This document shows, piece after piece, positions 34,774-43,506 of a stretch of 64,000 bases of DNA; the stretch's first letter is position 1; the number at the start of each line of letters is the position of its first letter. The notes beneath the pieces were generated by a model. The model was not told where the DNA came from. It worked only from the letters and a program-made list of their open reading frames with translations, and ran no database searches. The position numbers were made by a program, and so were the translations under genes. Where the stretch lies: NCBI RefSeq assembly GCF_016127315.1, contig NZ_CP065997.1, forward strand, positions 310,001 through 374,000, written 5' to 3'. Origin of the DNA: Achromobacter deleyi (GTDB taxonomy: Bacteria > Pseudomonadota > Gammaproteobacteria > Burkholderiales > Burkholderiaceae_B).

Positions 34774-35943
34774 ATGACTATCTCCGCCTTCGACATTGCG
34801 ATTCTCGGCGCCGGCCCCGTGGGGCGTGTCCTGGCGCTGATGCTGGCGCGCGTGGCGCCGGATCCGGCCCGCATCGCCCTGCTGCAAGGCGCCAGCCCGG
34901 CGCCCGTGACGCCCGCCGCCGCCGTGCCGGTGGCCGATCCGCGCGTGCTGGCCATGAACCACGGCAGCCGGGTGCTGCTCGAATCGCTGCACGCCTGGCC
35001 CGCCAAGGCGGCGGACATCCTCAACATCCATGTCTCGCAACGCGGCCGGCTGGGCCGCAGCGTGATCCGCAACACCGATTTCGACGTGCCGCAGCTGGGC
35101 TGCGTGGTCGCCTATTCGGCGCTGCACGCCAAGCTCGAGGAATGCGTGGCCGCCAGCGGCGTCACCCTGCTGTCCGGGCCGCCGGCCACGATCGACGGCC
35201 AGGACGCCGACGGCGTGCGCATCCGCCAGGGCGACGCCACCGTGACCTGCCGGGTCGCGGTGCAGTCGGATGGCGCCGGCGCCAGCGACGTGCGCCGCGA
35301 CTACGGCCAGCACGCCCTGCTGACCACCGCCCACGCCACCCTGCCGCGCCGCGGCTGGGCCTGGGAACGCTTCACCCCCGAGGGTCCGCTGGCGCTGCTA
35401 CCGCACCCGCAAACGCCGGACGCCTATTCGGTGGTCTGGTGCAGCGCGCCGGACCGCGCGGCCGAACTGGCGGCGCTGGACAACGGCGCCTTTTCGCAGG
35501 CCCTGTCGGCGGCCTTCGGCGACCGCCTGGGCCGCCTGTCGTGCCAGGCGCCGCGCCACGTCTTCCCGCTGGCGCTGAGTGCCCGCCGCGCCCTGGTGCA
35601 GGGCCGCGTGGCCGCGATCGGCAACGCGGCGCAGACGCTGCATCCGGTGGCTGGCCAGGGCCTGAACCTGGGGCTGCGCGATGCCGGCCGGCTGGCCCAG
35701 ACCCTGGGCGCGTGGCTGCCCGCCCCGGAGACCAGCCCGACCGCGGCGCTGGCCGACTTCGGCCGCGCGCGCCAGGTCGACCGGATCCTGACCGCCGGCC
35801 TCACCGACCTGATGCCGCGCGTGTTCGCCACCGGCCTGGCGCCGGTCGAGCATGCCTGCGGCCTGGCCCTGCTGGGCCTGGACCTGGCGGCGCCCCTGCG
35901 GGCCCCGCTGGCGCGCCACCTGCTGCAGGGTTTCCGGGCCTGA
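34774..35943 (+). CDS. UbiH/UbiF family FAD-dependent hydroxylase (ubiquinone synthesis)
   Basis: 389 aa. FAD motif IAILGAGPVGRVLALMLAR at the N-terminus, ADPRVLAMNHGSRVLLESL, the DG region SDGAGASDVRRDYGQHALL, and AAIGNAAQTLHPVAGQGLNLGLRDAGRLA near 290. These are typical of the ubiquinone ring hydroxylases UbiH/UbiF/UbiI. The exact ring position cannot be told. A TAAAAT box ends 6 bases before the ATG with no ribosome site, suggesting a leaderless mRNA. Confidence 0.92.
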   Translation: MTISAFDIAILGAGPVGRVLALMLARVAPDPARIALLQGASPAPVTPAAAVPVADPRVLAMNHGSRVLLESLHAWPAKAADILNIHVSQRGRLGRSVIRNTDFDVPQLGCVVAYSALHAKLEECVAASGVTLLSGPPATIDGQDADGVRIRQGDATVTCRVAVQSDGAGASDVRRDYGQHALLTTAHATLPRRGWAWERFTPEGPLALLPHPQTPDAYSVVWCSAPDRAAELAALDNGAFSQALSAAFGDRLGRLSCQAPRHVFPLALSARRALVQGRVAAIGNAAQTLHPVAGQGLNLGLRDAGRLAQTLGAWLPAPETSPTAALADFGRARQVDRILTAGLTDLMPRVFATGLAPVEHACGLALLGLDLAAPLRAPLARHLLQGFRA

Positions 35944-35947
35944 TCCT

Positions 35948-35998
35948 CCCCTTTTTTCGTCCGCCTGTTACCAAGCCGTTGTGGACGAAAAAAGAGGG
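35948..35998. repeat. Long inverted repeat between the UbiH-family gene and dusB
   Basis: TTTTTTCGTCC and GGACGAAAAAA form an 11-bp perfect stem, extended by C-G pairs with one mismatch, around a 20-nt loop. The T run is at the 5' side and the A run at the 3' side, so it is not an ordinary terminator. It lies just upstream of the dusB start region. Confidence 0.6.
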
Positions 35999-36025
35999 TT
36001 CGATCGAGCCGGTTAAAATGTGACC

Positions 36026-37051
36026 ATGCGCATAGGCCCGTGGACCCTTCCCAACAATGTCCTGGTCGCGCCCATGGCGGGCGTGACGGATCGTCCTTTC
36101 CGACAGCTTTGCAAGAAATTGGGGGCTGGTTACGCCGTCTCGGAGATGGCCGCCAGCAACCCCAAGCTGTGGGACAGCGTCAAGACCTCACGCCGCCTGA
36201 ACCACGACGGCGAGATCGCCCCCATTTCGGTGCAGATCGCCGGCGCCGACCCGGCCATGATGGCCGAGGCCGCCGTGTTCAACGCCAACAAGGGCGCGCG
36301 CATCATCGACATCAACATGGGCTGCCCCGTGAAGAAGGTCTGCAACGTGGCCTCGGGGTCCGCCCTGCTGCGCCACGAAGACCTGATCGCCCGCATCCTG
36401 GACGCCGTGGTCGAGGCCTGCGCGCCGCTGGGGGTACCGGTCACCCTCAAGACCCGCACCGGCTGGGACCGCGACAGCCGCAACGCCCTGCGCGTGGCCA
36501 GGCTGGCCCAGGACGCCGGCATCGCCGCCCTGACACTGCATGGACGCACCCGCGCCGACCTCTATACGGGCGAGGCGGAATATGACACTATCCGCGCCGT
36601 CCGCGCCGAGCTGAAAATCCCGCTGATCGCCAATGGCGATATCGACTCGCCTGAAAAGGCCAGGCGCGTCCTGGATTACACTGGCGCCGACGCGGTCATG
36701 ATCGGCCGGGCGGCCCAGGGCCGTCCCTGGATTTTCCGCGAGGTCGACCACTACCTGCGCACGGGCGAAACACTGGCCCCTCCCAGCTATGGGGAAATGC
36801 GCGAACTGCTGCTCGAACATCTCGACGACCACTACCGCTTCTATGGCGAACACACCGGCGTACGCACGGCGCGCAAGCACATAGGGTGGTATCTGGACGG
36901 CCTGCCGGATGCGGACTCGTTCCGCGACCGCATGAACCTCATCGACAACACCCGCGACCAGTGGCGGGCGGTGTCGGAATGGTTCCTCAATCTTTCCCGT
37001 GACGGCAACCCCAACCCGGCGCCTGTCGCGAAAGCCCTGCTGGCGGCATAA
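36026..37051 (+). CDS. dusB: tRNA-dihydrouridine synthase B
   Basis: 341 aa flavoprotein that reduces uridine to dihydrouridine in tRNA D-loops. Landmarks: VLVAPMAGVTDRPFRQLCKKLGAGYAVSEM, INMGCPVKKVCNVASGSALL (catalytic cysteine region), LKTRTGWD, LTLHGRTRADLYTGEAEYD and IANGDIDSPEKA. The ATG at 36026 is preferred to GTG 36020. A TAAAAT box (36014-36019) lies so close that the message may be leaderless. dusB-fis is the classic operon pair. Confidence 0.96.
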   Translation: MRIGPWTLPNNVLVAPMAGVTDRPFRQLCKKLGAGYAVSEMAASNPKLWDSVKTSRRLNHDGEIAPISVQIAGADPAMMAEAAVFNANKGARIIDINMGCPVKKVCNVASGSALLRHEDLIARILDAVVEACAPLGVPVTLKTRTGWDRDSRNALRVARLAQDAGIAALTLHGRTRADLYTGEAEYDTIRAVRAELKIPLIANGDIDSPEKARRVLDYTGADAVMIGRAAQGRPWIFREVDHYLRTGETLAPPSYGEMRELLLEHLDDHYRFYGEHTGVRTARKHIGWYLDGLPDADSFRDRMNLIDNTRDQWRAVSEWFLNLSRDGNPNPAPVAKALLAA

Positions 37052-37087
37052 CCGCCTCAACACCAACATAAAAATATCTGTACTCCG

Positions 37088-37327
37088 ATGAGCAAGAAAG
37101 ATGTCCTGGAAGAATGCGTGCGCGCCAGCCTGGAGCGCTATTTCGAAGACTTGGGTGAATCCGAGCCCCACGACATGTGGGACATGGTGATGCGCTGCGT
37201 TGAGCGCCCGGTTCTCGAAGTGGCGTTGGAACGGTCTGGCGGCAACCAGTCGCGGGCATCCGAAATGCTGGGCATCACGCGCAACACCCTGCGCAAGAAA
37301 CTGCTGGCCCACAACATCCAGGTATAG
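37088..37327 (+). CDS. fis: Fis family nucleoid-associated regulator
   Basis: 79 aa. The C-terminal helix-turn-helix is clear (VLEVALERSGGNQSRASEMLGITRNTLRKKLLAHNI), preceded by the Fis-like DMWDMVMRCVERP dimerisation segment. Slightly shorter than enteric Fis, as usual in betaproteobacteria. It follows dusB by 36 bases, the conserved arrangement. Fis bends DNA and tunes rRNA promoters, recombination and supercoiling. Confidence 0.94.
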   Translation: MSKKDVLEECVRASLERYFEDLGESEPHDMWDMVMRCVERPVLEVALERSGGNQSRASEMLGITRNTLRKKLLAHNIQV

Positions 37328-37430
37328 AGCGCCGCCGCGCGGGCGGGCCGGCTGGCGCGCCCCGCATCACAGATTTCCCATCCCGACCTGAAGCGAGACA
37401 GGCGCCCGCGCCCCACTCCCGTCCCTCACC

Positions 37431-39020
37431 ATGAAAATCGAAACCGCCCTGCTTTCGGTGTCCGACAAGACCGGCATCGTTGAATTTGCCCGCGCGCTGG
37501 CCGCGCGCGGCGTGCGCCTGCTGTCGACCGGCGGCACCGCCCGCCTGCTGGCCGACGCCGGCCTGACCGTCACCGAAGTGGCCGCCCACACCGGCTCGCC
37601 CGAGATCCTCGACGGCCGCGTCAAGACGCTGCACCCGAAGATCCACGGCGGCCTGCTCGCCCGCCGCGACAGCGCCGAGCACATGGACACCATCAAGGCG
37701 GCCGGTATCGATCGCATCGACATGCTGGTGGTCAACCTGTACCCGTTCCGCGAAACCGTGGCCAAGCCGGACTGCACCTTCGCCGACGCGGTCGAGAACA
37801 TCGACATCGGCGGCCCGGCCATGCTGCGCGCCGCCGCCAAGAACCACGGCACCGAAGCCGGTGGCGTGACGGTGGTGATCGACCCGGTCGACTACTCGCG
37901 CGTGCTGTCCGAAATGGACCAGGGCGGCGGCACCTCGTACGGCCTGCGCCTGGCGCTGGCCGCCAAGGTCTACGCCCACACCGCGGCCTACGACGGCGCT
38001 ATCGCCGCCTACCTGACCAGCCTGACCGACGCCGAGCCGGCGCAGGACGCCGTGCCGGCCCGCCAGGAATGGCCCGGCACCCTGACCCTGCAGGTCAAGC
38101 AGGAACAGGCCCTGCGCTATGGCGAGAACCCGCACCAGACCGCCGCGTTCTACGTCGACGCGCAGCGCTCCGCCGGCCTGCTGGGCAACTACCGCCAGCT
38201 GCAGGGCAAGGAACTGTCGTACAACAACATCGCCGACGCCGATGCCGCCTGGGAATGCGCGCGCAGCTTCGAGGCGCCCGCCTGCGTCATCGTCAAGCAC
38301 GCCAACCCCTGCGGCGTGGCCGTGGCGGCCGACACGCTGGGCGCCTACCAGCAGGCCTTCAAGACCGACCCCACCTCGGCCTTCGGCGGCATCATCGCCT
38401 TCAACCGCCCGGTCGACGCCGCCACCGCCGAAGCCGTCAGCGCCCAGTTCCTGGAAGTGCTGCTGGCCCCGGCCTATGACGGCGCCGCCCTGGCCATCCT
38501 GGCCGCCAAGAAGAACGTGCGTGTGCTGGAAGTGCCGATGGGCACGGGCCAGAACGCCTTCGACGTCAAGCGCGTCGGCGGCGGCTGGCTGGTGCAGAGC
38601 CCGGACGCCTACAACGTGCCGCGCGAGGCCCTGAAGGTCGTGTCCAAGCGCCAGCCCACCGAGCAGGAAATGAACGACCTGACGTTCGCCTGGAAGGTCG
38701 CCAAGTACGTCAAGTCCAACGCCATCGTGTTCGTTGGCGGCGGCATGACGCTGGGCGTCGGCGCCGGCCAGATGAGCCGCATCGACTCGGCCCGCATCGC
38801 CTCGATCAAGGCCGAGAACGCCGGCCTGACGCTGAAGGGCTCGGCGGTGGCGTCGGATGCCTTCTTCCCGTTCCGCGACGGCCTGGACGTGGTGGTGGCC
38901 GCGGGCGCGACCTGCGTGATCCAGCCCGGCGGCAGCATGCGCGACGACGAAGTCATCGCCGCGGCCGACGAGCATGGCATCGCCATGGTGCTGACCGGCA
39001 CCCGTCACTTCCGCCACTGA
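37431..39020 (+). CDS. purH: Bifunctional AICAR formyltransferase / IMP cyclohydrolase
   Basis: 529 aa, full length. It performs the last two steps of purine synthesis. The N-terminal MGS-type cyclohydrolase domain has [51 protein letters not shown] and [17 protein letters not shown]. The C-terminal transformylase has [41 protein letters not shown] and [10 protein letters not shown]. Its stop overlaps the ruvC start (TGATG). Confidence 0.97.
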   Translation: MKIETALLSVSDKTGIVEFARALAARGVRLLSTGGTARLLADAGLTVTEVAAHTGSPEILDGRVKTLHPKIHGGLLARRDSAEHMDTIKAAGIDRIDMLVVNLYPFRETVAKPDCTFADAVENIDIGGPAMLRAAAKNHGTEAGGVTVVIDPVDYSRVLSEMDQGGGTSYGLRLALAAKVYAHTAAYDGAIAAYLTSLTDAEPAQDAVPARQEWPGTLTLQVKQEQALRYGENPHQTAAFYVDAQRSAGLLGNYRQLQGKELSYNNIADADAAWECARSFEAPACVIVKHANPCGVAVAADTLGAYQQAFKTDPTSAFGGIIAFNRPVDAATAEAVSAQFLEVLLAPAYDGAALAILAAKKNVRVLEVPMGTGQNAFDVKRVGGGWLVQSPDAYNVPREALKVVSKRQPTEQEMNDLTFAWKVAKYVKSNAIVFVGGGMTLGVGAGQMSRIDSARIASIKAENAGLTLKGSAVASDAFFPFRDGLDVVVAAGATCVIQPGGSMRDDEVIAAADEHGIAMVLTGTRHFRH

Positions 39021-39568
39021 TGCGCGTCCTCGGCATCGATCCCGGCCTGCGCCGCACCGGCTTCGGTGTGATCGATGCCGACGGCTCGCGGCTGCGCTAT
39101 GTCGCCAGCGGGACCATCGTGGTCCCGCCGGCGCTGACGCTGTCCGAGCGCCTCAAGGTCATCCTGGACAACCTGCGCCAGGTGGCGCGCGACACGCAAC
39201 CCGACGTCGCCGCGCTGGAAATCGTCTTCCTGAACACCAATCCGGCCTCGACCCTGCTGCTGGGCCAGGCCCGCGGCGCGGCGCTGTGCGCGCTGGCCGA
39301 CAGTTCGCTCGCGGTGCACGAATACACCGCGCTGCAGATCAAGAAAGCGGTGGTCGGCACCGGCCGCGCGGCCAAGGAACAGGTGCAGATGATGGTGCAG
39401 CACCTGCTGGCGCTGGACGGCACGCCCGCCCCCGACTCGGCCGACGCGCTGGCCTGCGCCATCTGCCACGCCCACGTCGGCCCCCTGCAGGACCGGCTGA
39501 CGCAGCTGGGCACGCGCCTGAACCTGGGCGGCAAGACCCGCATCCGCAACGGCCGCCTGCTCGGCTGA
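39020..39568 (+). CDS. ruvC: Holliday junction resolvase RuvC
   Basis: 182 aa. The four catalytic acidic residues are in place: Asp in [17 protein letters not shown], Glu in [13 protein letters not shown], and Asp pair in [16 protein letters not shown]. It cuts Holliday junctions during recombinational repair. Translation is coupled to purH through the one-base overlap. ruvA follows 91 bases later. Confidence 0.97.
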   Translation: MRVLGIDPGLRRTGFGVIDADGSRLRYVASGTIVVPPALTLSERLKVILDNLRQVARDTQPDVAALEIVFLNTNPASTLLLGQARGAALCALADSSLAVHEYTALQIKKAVVGTGRAAKEQVQMMVQHLLALDGTPAPDSADALACAICHAHVGPLQDRLTQLGTRLNLGGKTRIRNGRLLG

Positions 39569-39659
39569 GCCTCGCGCCCCCGTCTCGCGCGGACCCGTAT
39601 AGAATCCCGGCATCCGCCGCGGCTGTCGCGGCCCCCTCTTTTGCCAGGCCACTGCCACC

Positions 39660-40232
39660 ATGATCGGACGCATCACCGGAACCCTGATCGAGAAACTGCC
39701 GCCCACCGTGTGCGTGGACGTCAACGGTCTGGGCTATGACATCGACGTGCCCATGAGCACGCTCTATTCGCTGCCGGAAACCGGCGCGCGCGTCACCCTG
39801 TACACCCACCTGACCGTGCGCGAGGACGCCCACATCCTCTACGGCTTCGCCACGGCCGGCGAGCGCAGCGCCTTCCGCGAACTGATCAAGGTCAGCGGCA
39901 TCGGCGCGCGCACCGCACTGTCGGTGCTGTCGGGCCTGTCGGTGGCCGACCTGGCCCAGGCCATCACGCTGCAGGAATCGGGCCGCCTGACCCGCGTGCC
40001 GGGCATCGGCAAGAAGACCGCCGAGCGCCTGCTGCTGGAAATGCGCGGCAAGCTGGGCGCCGACATCGGCGCCACCGCGCATCCGGTGCAGGACAACCAG
40101 TCCGACATCCTGAACGCGCTGCTGGCGCTGGGGTACTCCGAGAAGGAATCGCTGTCCGCGCTGAAGACCCTGCCCGAAGGCGTGGGCGTGTCGGACGGCA
40201 TCAAGCAGGCCTTGAAGGCGCTGGTGCGCTGA
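39660..40232 (+). CDS. ruvA: Holliday junction branch migration protein RuvA
   Basis: 190 aa. Domain I OB fold ([34 protein letters not shown]), HhH domain II ([17 protein letters not shown] and [20 protein letters not shown]) and domain III ([23 protein letters not shown]) that contacts RuvB. A TATAGAATCCC promoter-like box lies about 60 bases upstream. RuvA tetramers hold the junction for the RuvB motor, encoded at 42337 on the other strand. Confidence 0.97.
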   Translation: MIGRITGTLIEKLPPTVCVDVNGLGYDIDVPMSTLYSLPETGARVTLYTHLTVREDAHILYGFATAGERSAFRELIKVSGIGARTALSVLSGLSVADLAQAITLQESGRLTRVPGIGKKTAERLLLEMRGKLGADIGATAHPVQDNQSDILNALLALGYSEKESLSALKTLPEGVGVSDGIKQALKALVR

Positions 40233-40298
40233 ACCCCCGCCAGCGGCTCGCGCCCGGGCCGCGAGCGCCCGGTCGGCGCCTGCGTGACGAATTGCCGG

Positions 40299-41219
40299 CT
40301 AGCGCGCCGGCGACAGGTAACCGGGCGCCACCGCTTCCAGCCCGGTCGGCACCACGTTCAATTCGGGCGCTATCGGCGCGCCGCAGATATTGTCGCTGCG
40401 CAGGGAATCCAAGTTGTCGCGCGACATCAGGGGCCGGCCCGGCAGGCACTCGAACAGCATGGCCTGCATCCGCCCCAGCCCCATCGGCATGTTGAGCACC
40501 GGGCGCGGGTTGCCGCCCCAGCCGGCGCACAGGCGCGCGATCTCGCCCAGGGTGTAGACCTGCGGGCCGCCCAGTTCATAGGTCTTGCCCCAGGTGTGGG
40601 TATTGCCCAGCGTCGCCAGCATCGCCGTGACCACGTCGCCCACGAACACCGGCTGCATGCGCACGTGCGCGCCGGCCAGCGGCAGCAACGGCAGCCAGCG
40701 CGCCAGGCGCGCGAACATGTTGGTGAAGTTGTCGTCGGCCCCGAACACCACCGAGGGGCGGAAGATCGTCCAGCCGCCCTCGCGCCAGTCGGCCAGTTCC
40801 TGCTTGATGGCGGCCTCGCCGTCGCCCTTGGAGCGCTGGTACATGCTGGCGCCGCTGGAATCGGCGCCCAGCGCGCTGACGTGCAGCAGGCGGCGCACGC
40901 CCAGGCGGCGGCAGGCCCGCGCGATGCGCTGCGGCAGGTGCACGTGCGCCCGCGCAAAATCGGAGCCGTAGGGCCGGCCCGAATTGCCATGCAGGATGCC
41001 CACCAGGTTGACCACCGCGTCGCAACCACGCACCAGGTGGTCGAGCGCGTCATCGTCGTGCACGTCGCTGGCGAGCAGGGTGACGGTGGGCAACAGCTGG
41101 AGTTCGCGCCCCTGGCCATAACGGCGGGTGGGCACCAGTATCTGGTGCTGCCCGCCCGCCAGCCGGGCGATGAGATGACGGCCGATGAAGCCGGTGCCGC
41201 CGATGACAAGGATACGCAT
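40299..41219 (-). CDS. NAD(P)-binding epimerase-like protein of the complex I NDUFA9 subunit family
   Basis: 306 aa atypical short-chain dehydrogenase/NmrA-like fold. N-terminal dinucleotide motif ILVIGGTGFIGRHLIARL, then CDAVVNLVGIL, LLHVSALGADSSGASMYQRSKGDGE (the usual YxxxK is represented by YQRSK) and FRPSVVFGADDNFTNMFARL. This matches bacterial relatives of the complex I accessory subunit NDUFA9. Possible roles include quinone or respiratory complex assembly; unproven. Confidence 0.88.
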   Translation of the reverse strand: MRILVIGGTGFIGRHLIARLAGGQHQILVPTRRYGQGRELQLLPTVTLLASDVHDDDALDHLVRGCDAVVNLVGILHGNSGRPYGSDFARAHVHLPQRIARACRRLGVRRLLHVSALGADSSGASMYQRSKGDGEAAIKQELADWREGGWTIFRPSVVFGADDNFTNMFARLARWLPLLPLAGAHVRMQPVFVGDVVTAMLATLGNTHTWGKTYELGGPQVYTLGEIARLCAGWGGNPRPVLNMPMGLGRMQAMLFECLPGRPLMSRDNLDSLRSDNICGAPIAPELNVVPTGLEAVAPGYLSPAR

Positions 41220-41335
41220 GGAGCAGCCCCTGTTCTTCAGGATTCAGGCCCGATTCTGCCTTGCGTGCGCCGCCTCCGCAAGCAGGCGGCCAAAGCGCCG
41301 GACGATATCCCGCCGGCGCTTCGTCCCGAGGGGGG

Positions 41336-42301
41336 TCAGCCCGCCAGCAACTTGCCGTAGGCCGGAAGATCGACGTTGCCGCCGCTGATGATGACGCCCA
41401 CGCGCGCGCCGCGCACCGGCACCACGCCCTGCAGCACGGCCGCGGCCGCCAGGCAACCGGTGGGTTCGACCACCATCTTCATGCGTTCGGCGAAGAACTT
41501 CATGGTCGAGACCAGCTGATCATCCGTCACCGTGACGATGTCGCGCACGTGCTTCTGGATGAGGGGGAAGGTCAGGTTGCCGAGATGGGTGGTGGCGGCG
41601 CCGTCAGCCAGCGTCTTGGGCGCCTGGATGCGGACGATCTCGCCCTTGCGCAGCGATTGCTGGCCGTCGTTGCCCGCTTCCGGCTCGACGCCGTAGACCA
41701 GGCAGCGCGGGCTGAGCGCGAACGCCGACAGCGCCGATCCCGACAGCAGGCCGCCGCCGCCCAGGCACACGAACAGGTAGTCCAGCTCGCCGACGTCCTC
41801 GAACAGTTCCTTGGCCGCGGTGCCCTGCCCCGTGATCACGTCCTCGTGGTCGTACGGCGGGATCAGCGTGGCGCCGGTCTCGGACTGGATGCGCAGCGCG
41901 ATCTGCTCGCGGTCCTCGGTGTAGCGGTCATAGGTGACGATCTGGCCGCCGTAGCCTTCGGTGGCGGCGCGCTTGGCCGCCGGGGCGTCCAGCGGCATGA
42001 TGATGGTGGCCTTGACGCCCTGCAGCCTGGATGCCAGCGCGATCGCCTGCGCGTGATTGCCCGACGAGAACGTGACCACGCCGGCGGCGCGCTGCTCGGG
42101 CGTCAGGCGGGCGATGGCGTTGTAGCCGCCGCGGAACTTGAACGCGCCCATGCGCTGGTAGTTTTCGCACTTGAAGAACAGCGAGGCGCCGGCGATGGCG
42201 TCGGCGGTGGTCGAGGTCAGCACCGGCGTGCGGTGCGCATGGCCGGCCAGGCGCTCGCTGGCGCGCGCGACGTCGTCGAAGGTGGGCAGTTCGGGCAACA
42301 T
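41336..42301 (-). CDS. PLP-dependent threonine/serine dehydratase family protein
   Basis: 321 aa fold-type II PLP enzyme. The PLP lysine is in CENYQRMGAFKFRGGYNAI, the asparagine loop in SSGNHAQAIALAS, and the glycine-rich phosphate loop in CLGGGGLLSGSALSA. There is no C-terminal ACT domain, so it is not feedback-regulated IlvA. Length and motifs fit catabolic threonine dehydratase, serine racemase or threo-3-hydroxyaspartate ammonia-lyase; sequence alone cannot decide. Confidence 0.88.
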   Translation of the reverse strand: MLPELPTFDDVARASERLAGHAHRTPVLTSTTADAIAGASLFFKCENYQRMGAFKFRGGYNAIARLTPEQRAAGVVTFSSGNHAQAIALASRLQGVKATIIMPLDAPAAKRAATEGYGGQIVTYDRYTEDREQIALRIQSETGATLIPPYDHEDVITGQGTAAKELFEDVGELDYLFVCLGGGGLLSGSALSAFALSPRCLVYGVEPEAGNDGQQSLRKGEIVRIQAPKTLADGAATTHLGNLTFPLIQKHVRDIVTVTDDQLVSTMKFFAERMKMVVEPTGCLAAAAVLQGVVPVRGARVGVIISGGNVDLPAYGKLLAG

Positions 42302-42336
42302 GGAATGGGTCCTTTGTACGCGAAGAAAGTCGGATT

Positions 42337-43410
42337 TTATTTGCCGAACAGCTCGCCGCTGGTGCTGGCGGCGCTGGCCGGCGGCGTCAGGCCCAGGTGG
42401 CGCCAGGTGGTCAGGGTGGCGGTGCGGCCGCGCGGCGTGCGCTGCAGGTAGCCGTGCTGGATCAGGTAGGGCTCGATCACGTCTTCGATCGTGTCGCGCT
42501 CTTCGCCGATGGCCGCGGCCAGGCTGTCGACGCCCACCGGGCCGCCATCGAACTTGTGGATGATGGCTTCGAGCAGCTTGCGGTCCATCAGGTCCAGGCC
42601 CTGCGGATCGACTTCGAGCATGGCCAGCGCGCGGCCGGCGACGTCGGCGTCGATGGTGCCGCCCGCCTTGACCTCGGCGTAGTCGCGCACGCGGCGCAGC
42701 AGGCGGTTGGCGATACGCGGCGTGCCGCGGGCGCGGCGCGCCACCTCGGCGGCGCCGTCCGGCGTGATGCCAGCCTTGAGCAGGCCGGCGCTGCGGGTGA
42801 CGATGCGGCCGAGGTCATCGGCGTTGTAGAACTCCAGCCGCGAGACGATGCCGAAGCGGTCGCGCAGCGGATTGGTCAGCATGCCGGCGCGGGTGGTGGC
42901 GCCGACCAGCGTGAACGGCTGCAGGTCGAGCTTGACGCTGCGCGCGGCCGGCCCCTCGCCGATCAGGATGTCGATCTGGAAATCCTCGAGCGCCGGATAG
43001 AGGATTTCCTCGACCACGGGCGACAGGCGGTGGATTTCGTCGATGAACAGGACGTCGTTCTTTTCCAGGTTGGTCAGCAGCGCGGCCAGGTCGCCCGGGC
43101 GTTCGAGCACGGGGCCGGACGTCTGGCGCAGCTGCACGCCCATTTCGTGCGCGATGATGTGGGCCAGCGTGGTCTTGCCCAGGCCCGGCGGGCCGAACAG
43201 CAGCACGTGGTCCAGCGCCTCGCCGCGCTTGCGGGCGGCGGCGATGAAGATCTCGAGCTGTTCGCGGGCGCGCCGCTGGCCGACGTATTCCTCCAGCGCC
43301 TTGGGGCGCAGGGCGCGCTCGATCGATTCCTCGTTGGGCGACGCCGGCTGGGGCGCGACGATGCGAGGCGCGTCGGGGCGGGAGGAAAGGGAATCGGACT
43401 GGATGGCCAT
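42337..43410 (-). CDS. ruvB: Holliday junction branch migration ATPase RuvB
   Basis: 357 aa AAA+ motor. [11 protein letters not shown], Walker [23 protein letters not shown], Walker [27 protein letters not shown], sensor [19 protein letters not shown], and the C-terminal winged helix ([20 protein letters not shown]). It is complete. It is separated from ruvCA and lies on the opposite strand, so the RuvABC set is split into two transcripts. Confidence 0.97.
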   Translation of the reverse strand: MAIQSDSLSSRPDAPRIVAPQPASPNEESIERALRPKALEEYVGQRRAREQLEIFIAAARKRGEALDHVLLFGPPGLGKTTLAHIIAHEMGVQLRQTSGPVLERPGDLAALLTNLEKNDVLFIDEIHRLSPVVEEILYPALEDFQIDILIGEGPAARSVKLDLQPFTLVGATTRAGMLTNPLRDRFGIVSRLEFYNADDLGRIVTRSAGLLKAGITPDGAAEVARRARGTPRIANRLLRRVRDYAEVKAGGTIDADVAGRALAMLEVDPQGLDLMDRKLLEAIIHKFDGGPVGVDSLAAAIGEERDTIEDVIEPYLIQHGYLQRTPRGRTATLTTWRHLGLTPPASAASTSGELFGK

Positions 43411-43506
43411 GGTGCGGAAACGACAGGATACTGAGCGGGATGCTGCATCGTACCGTAACCGCCGGGCCCGGGGCGGGGCGCGGGCCCAAAACGCCCCGGC
43501 GCCGGA

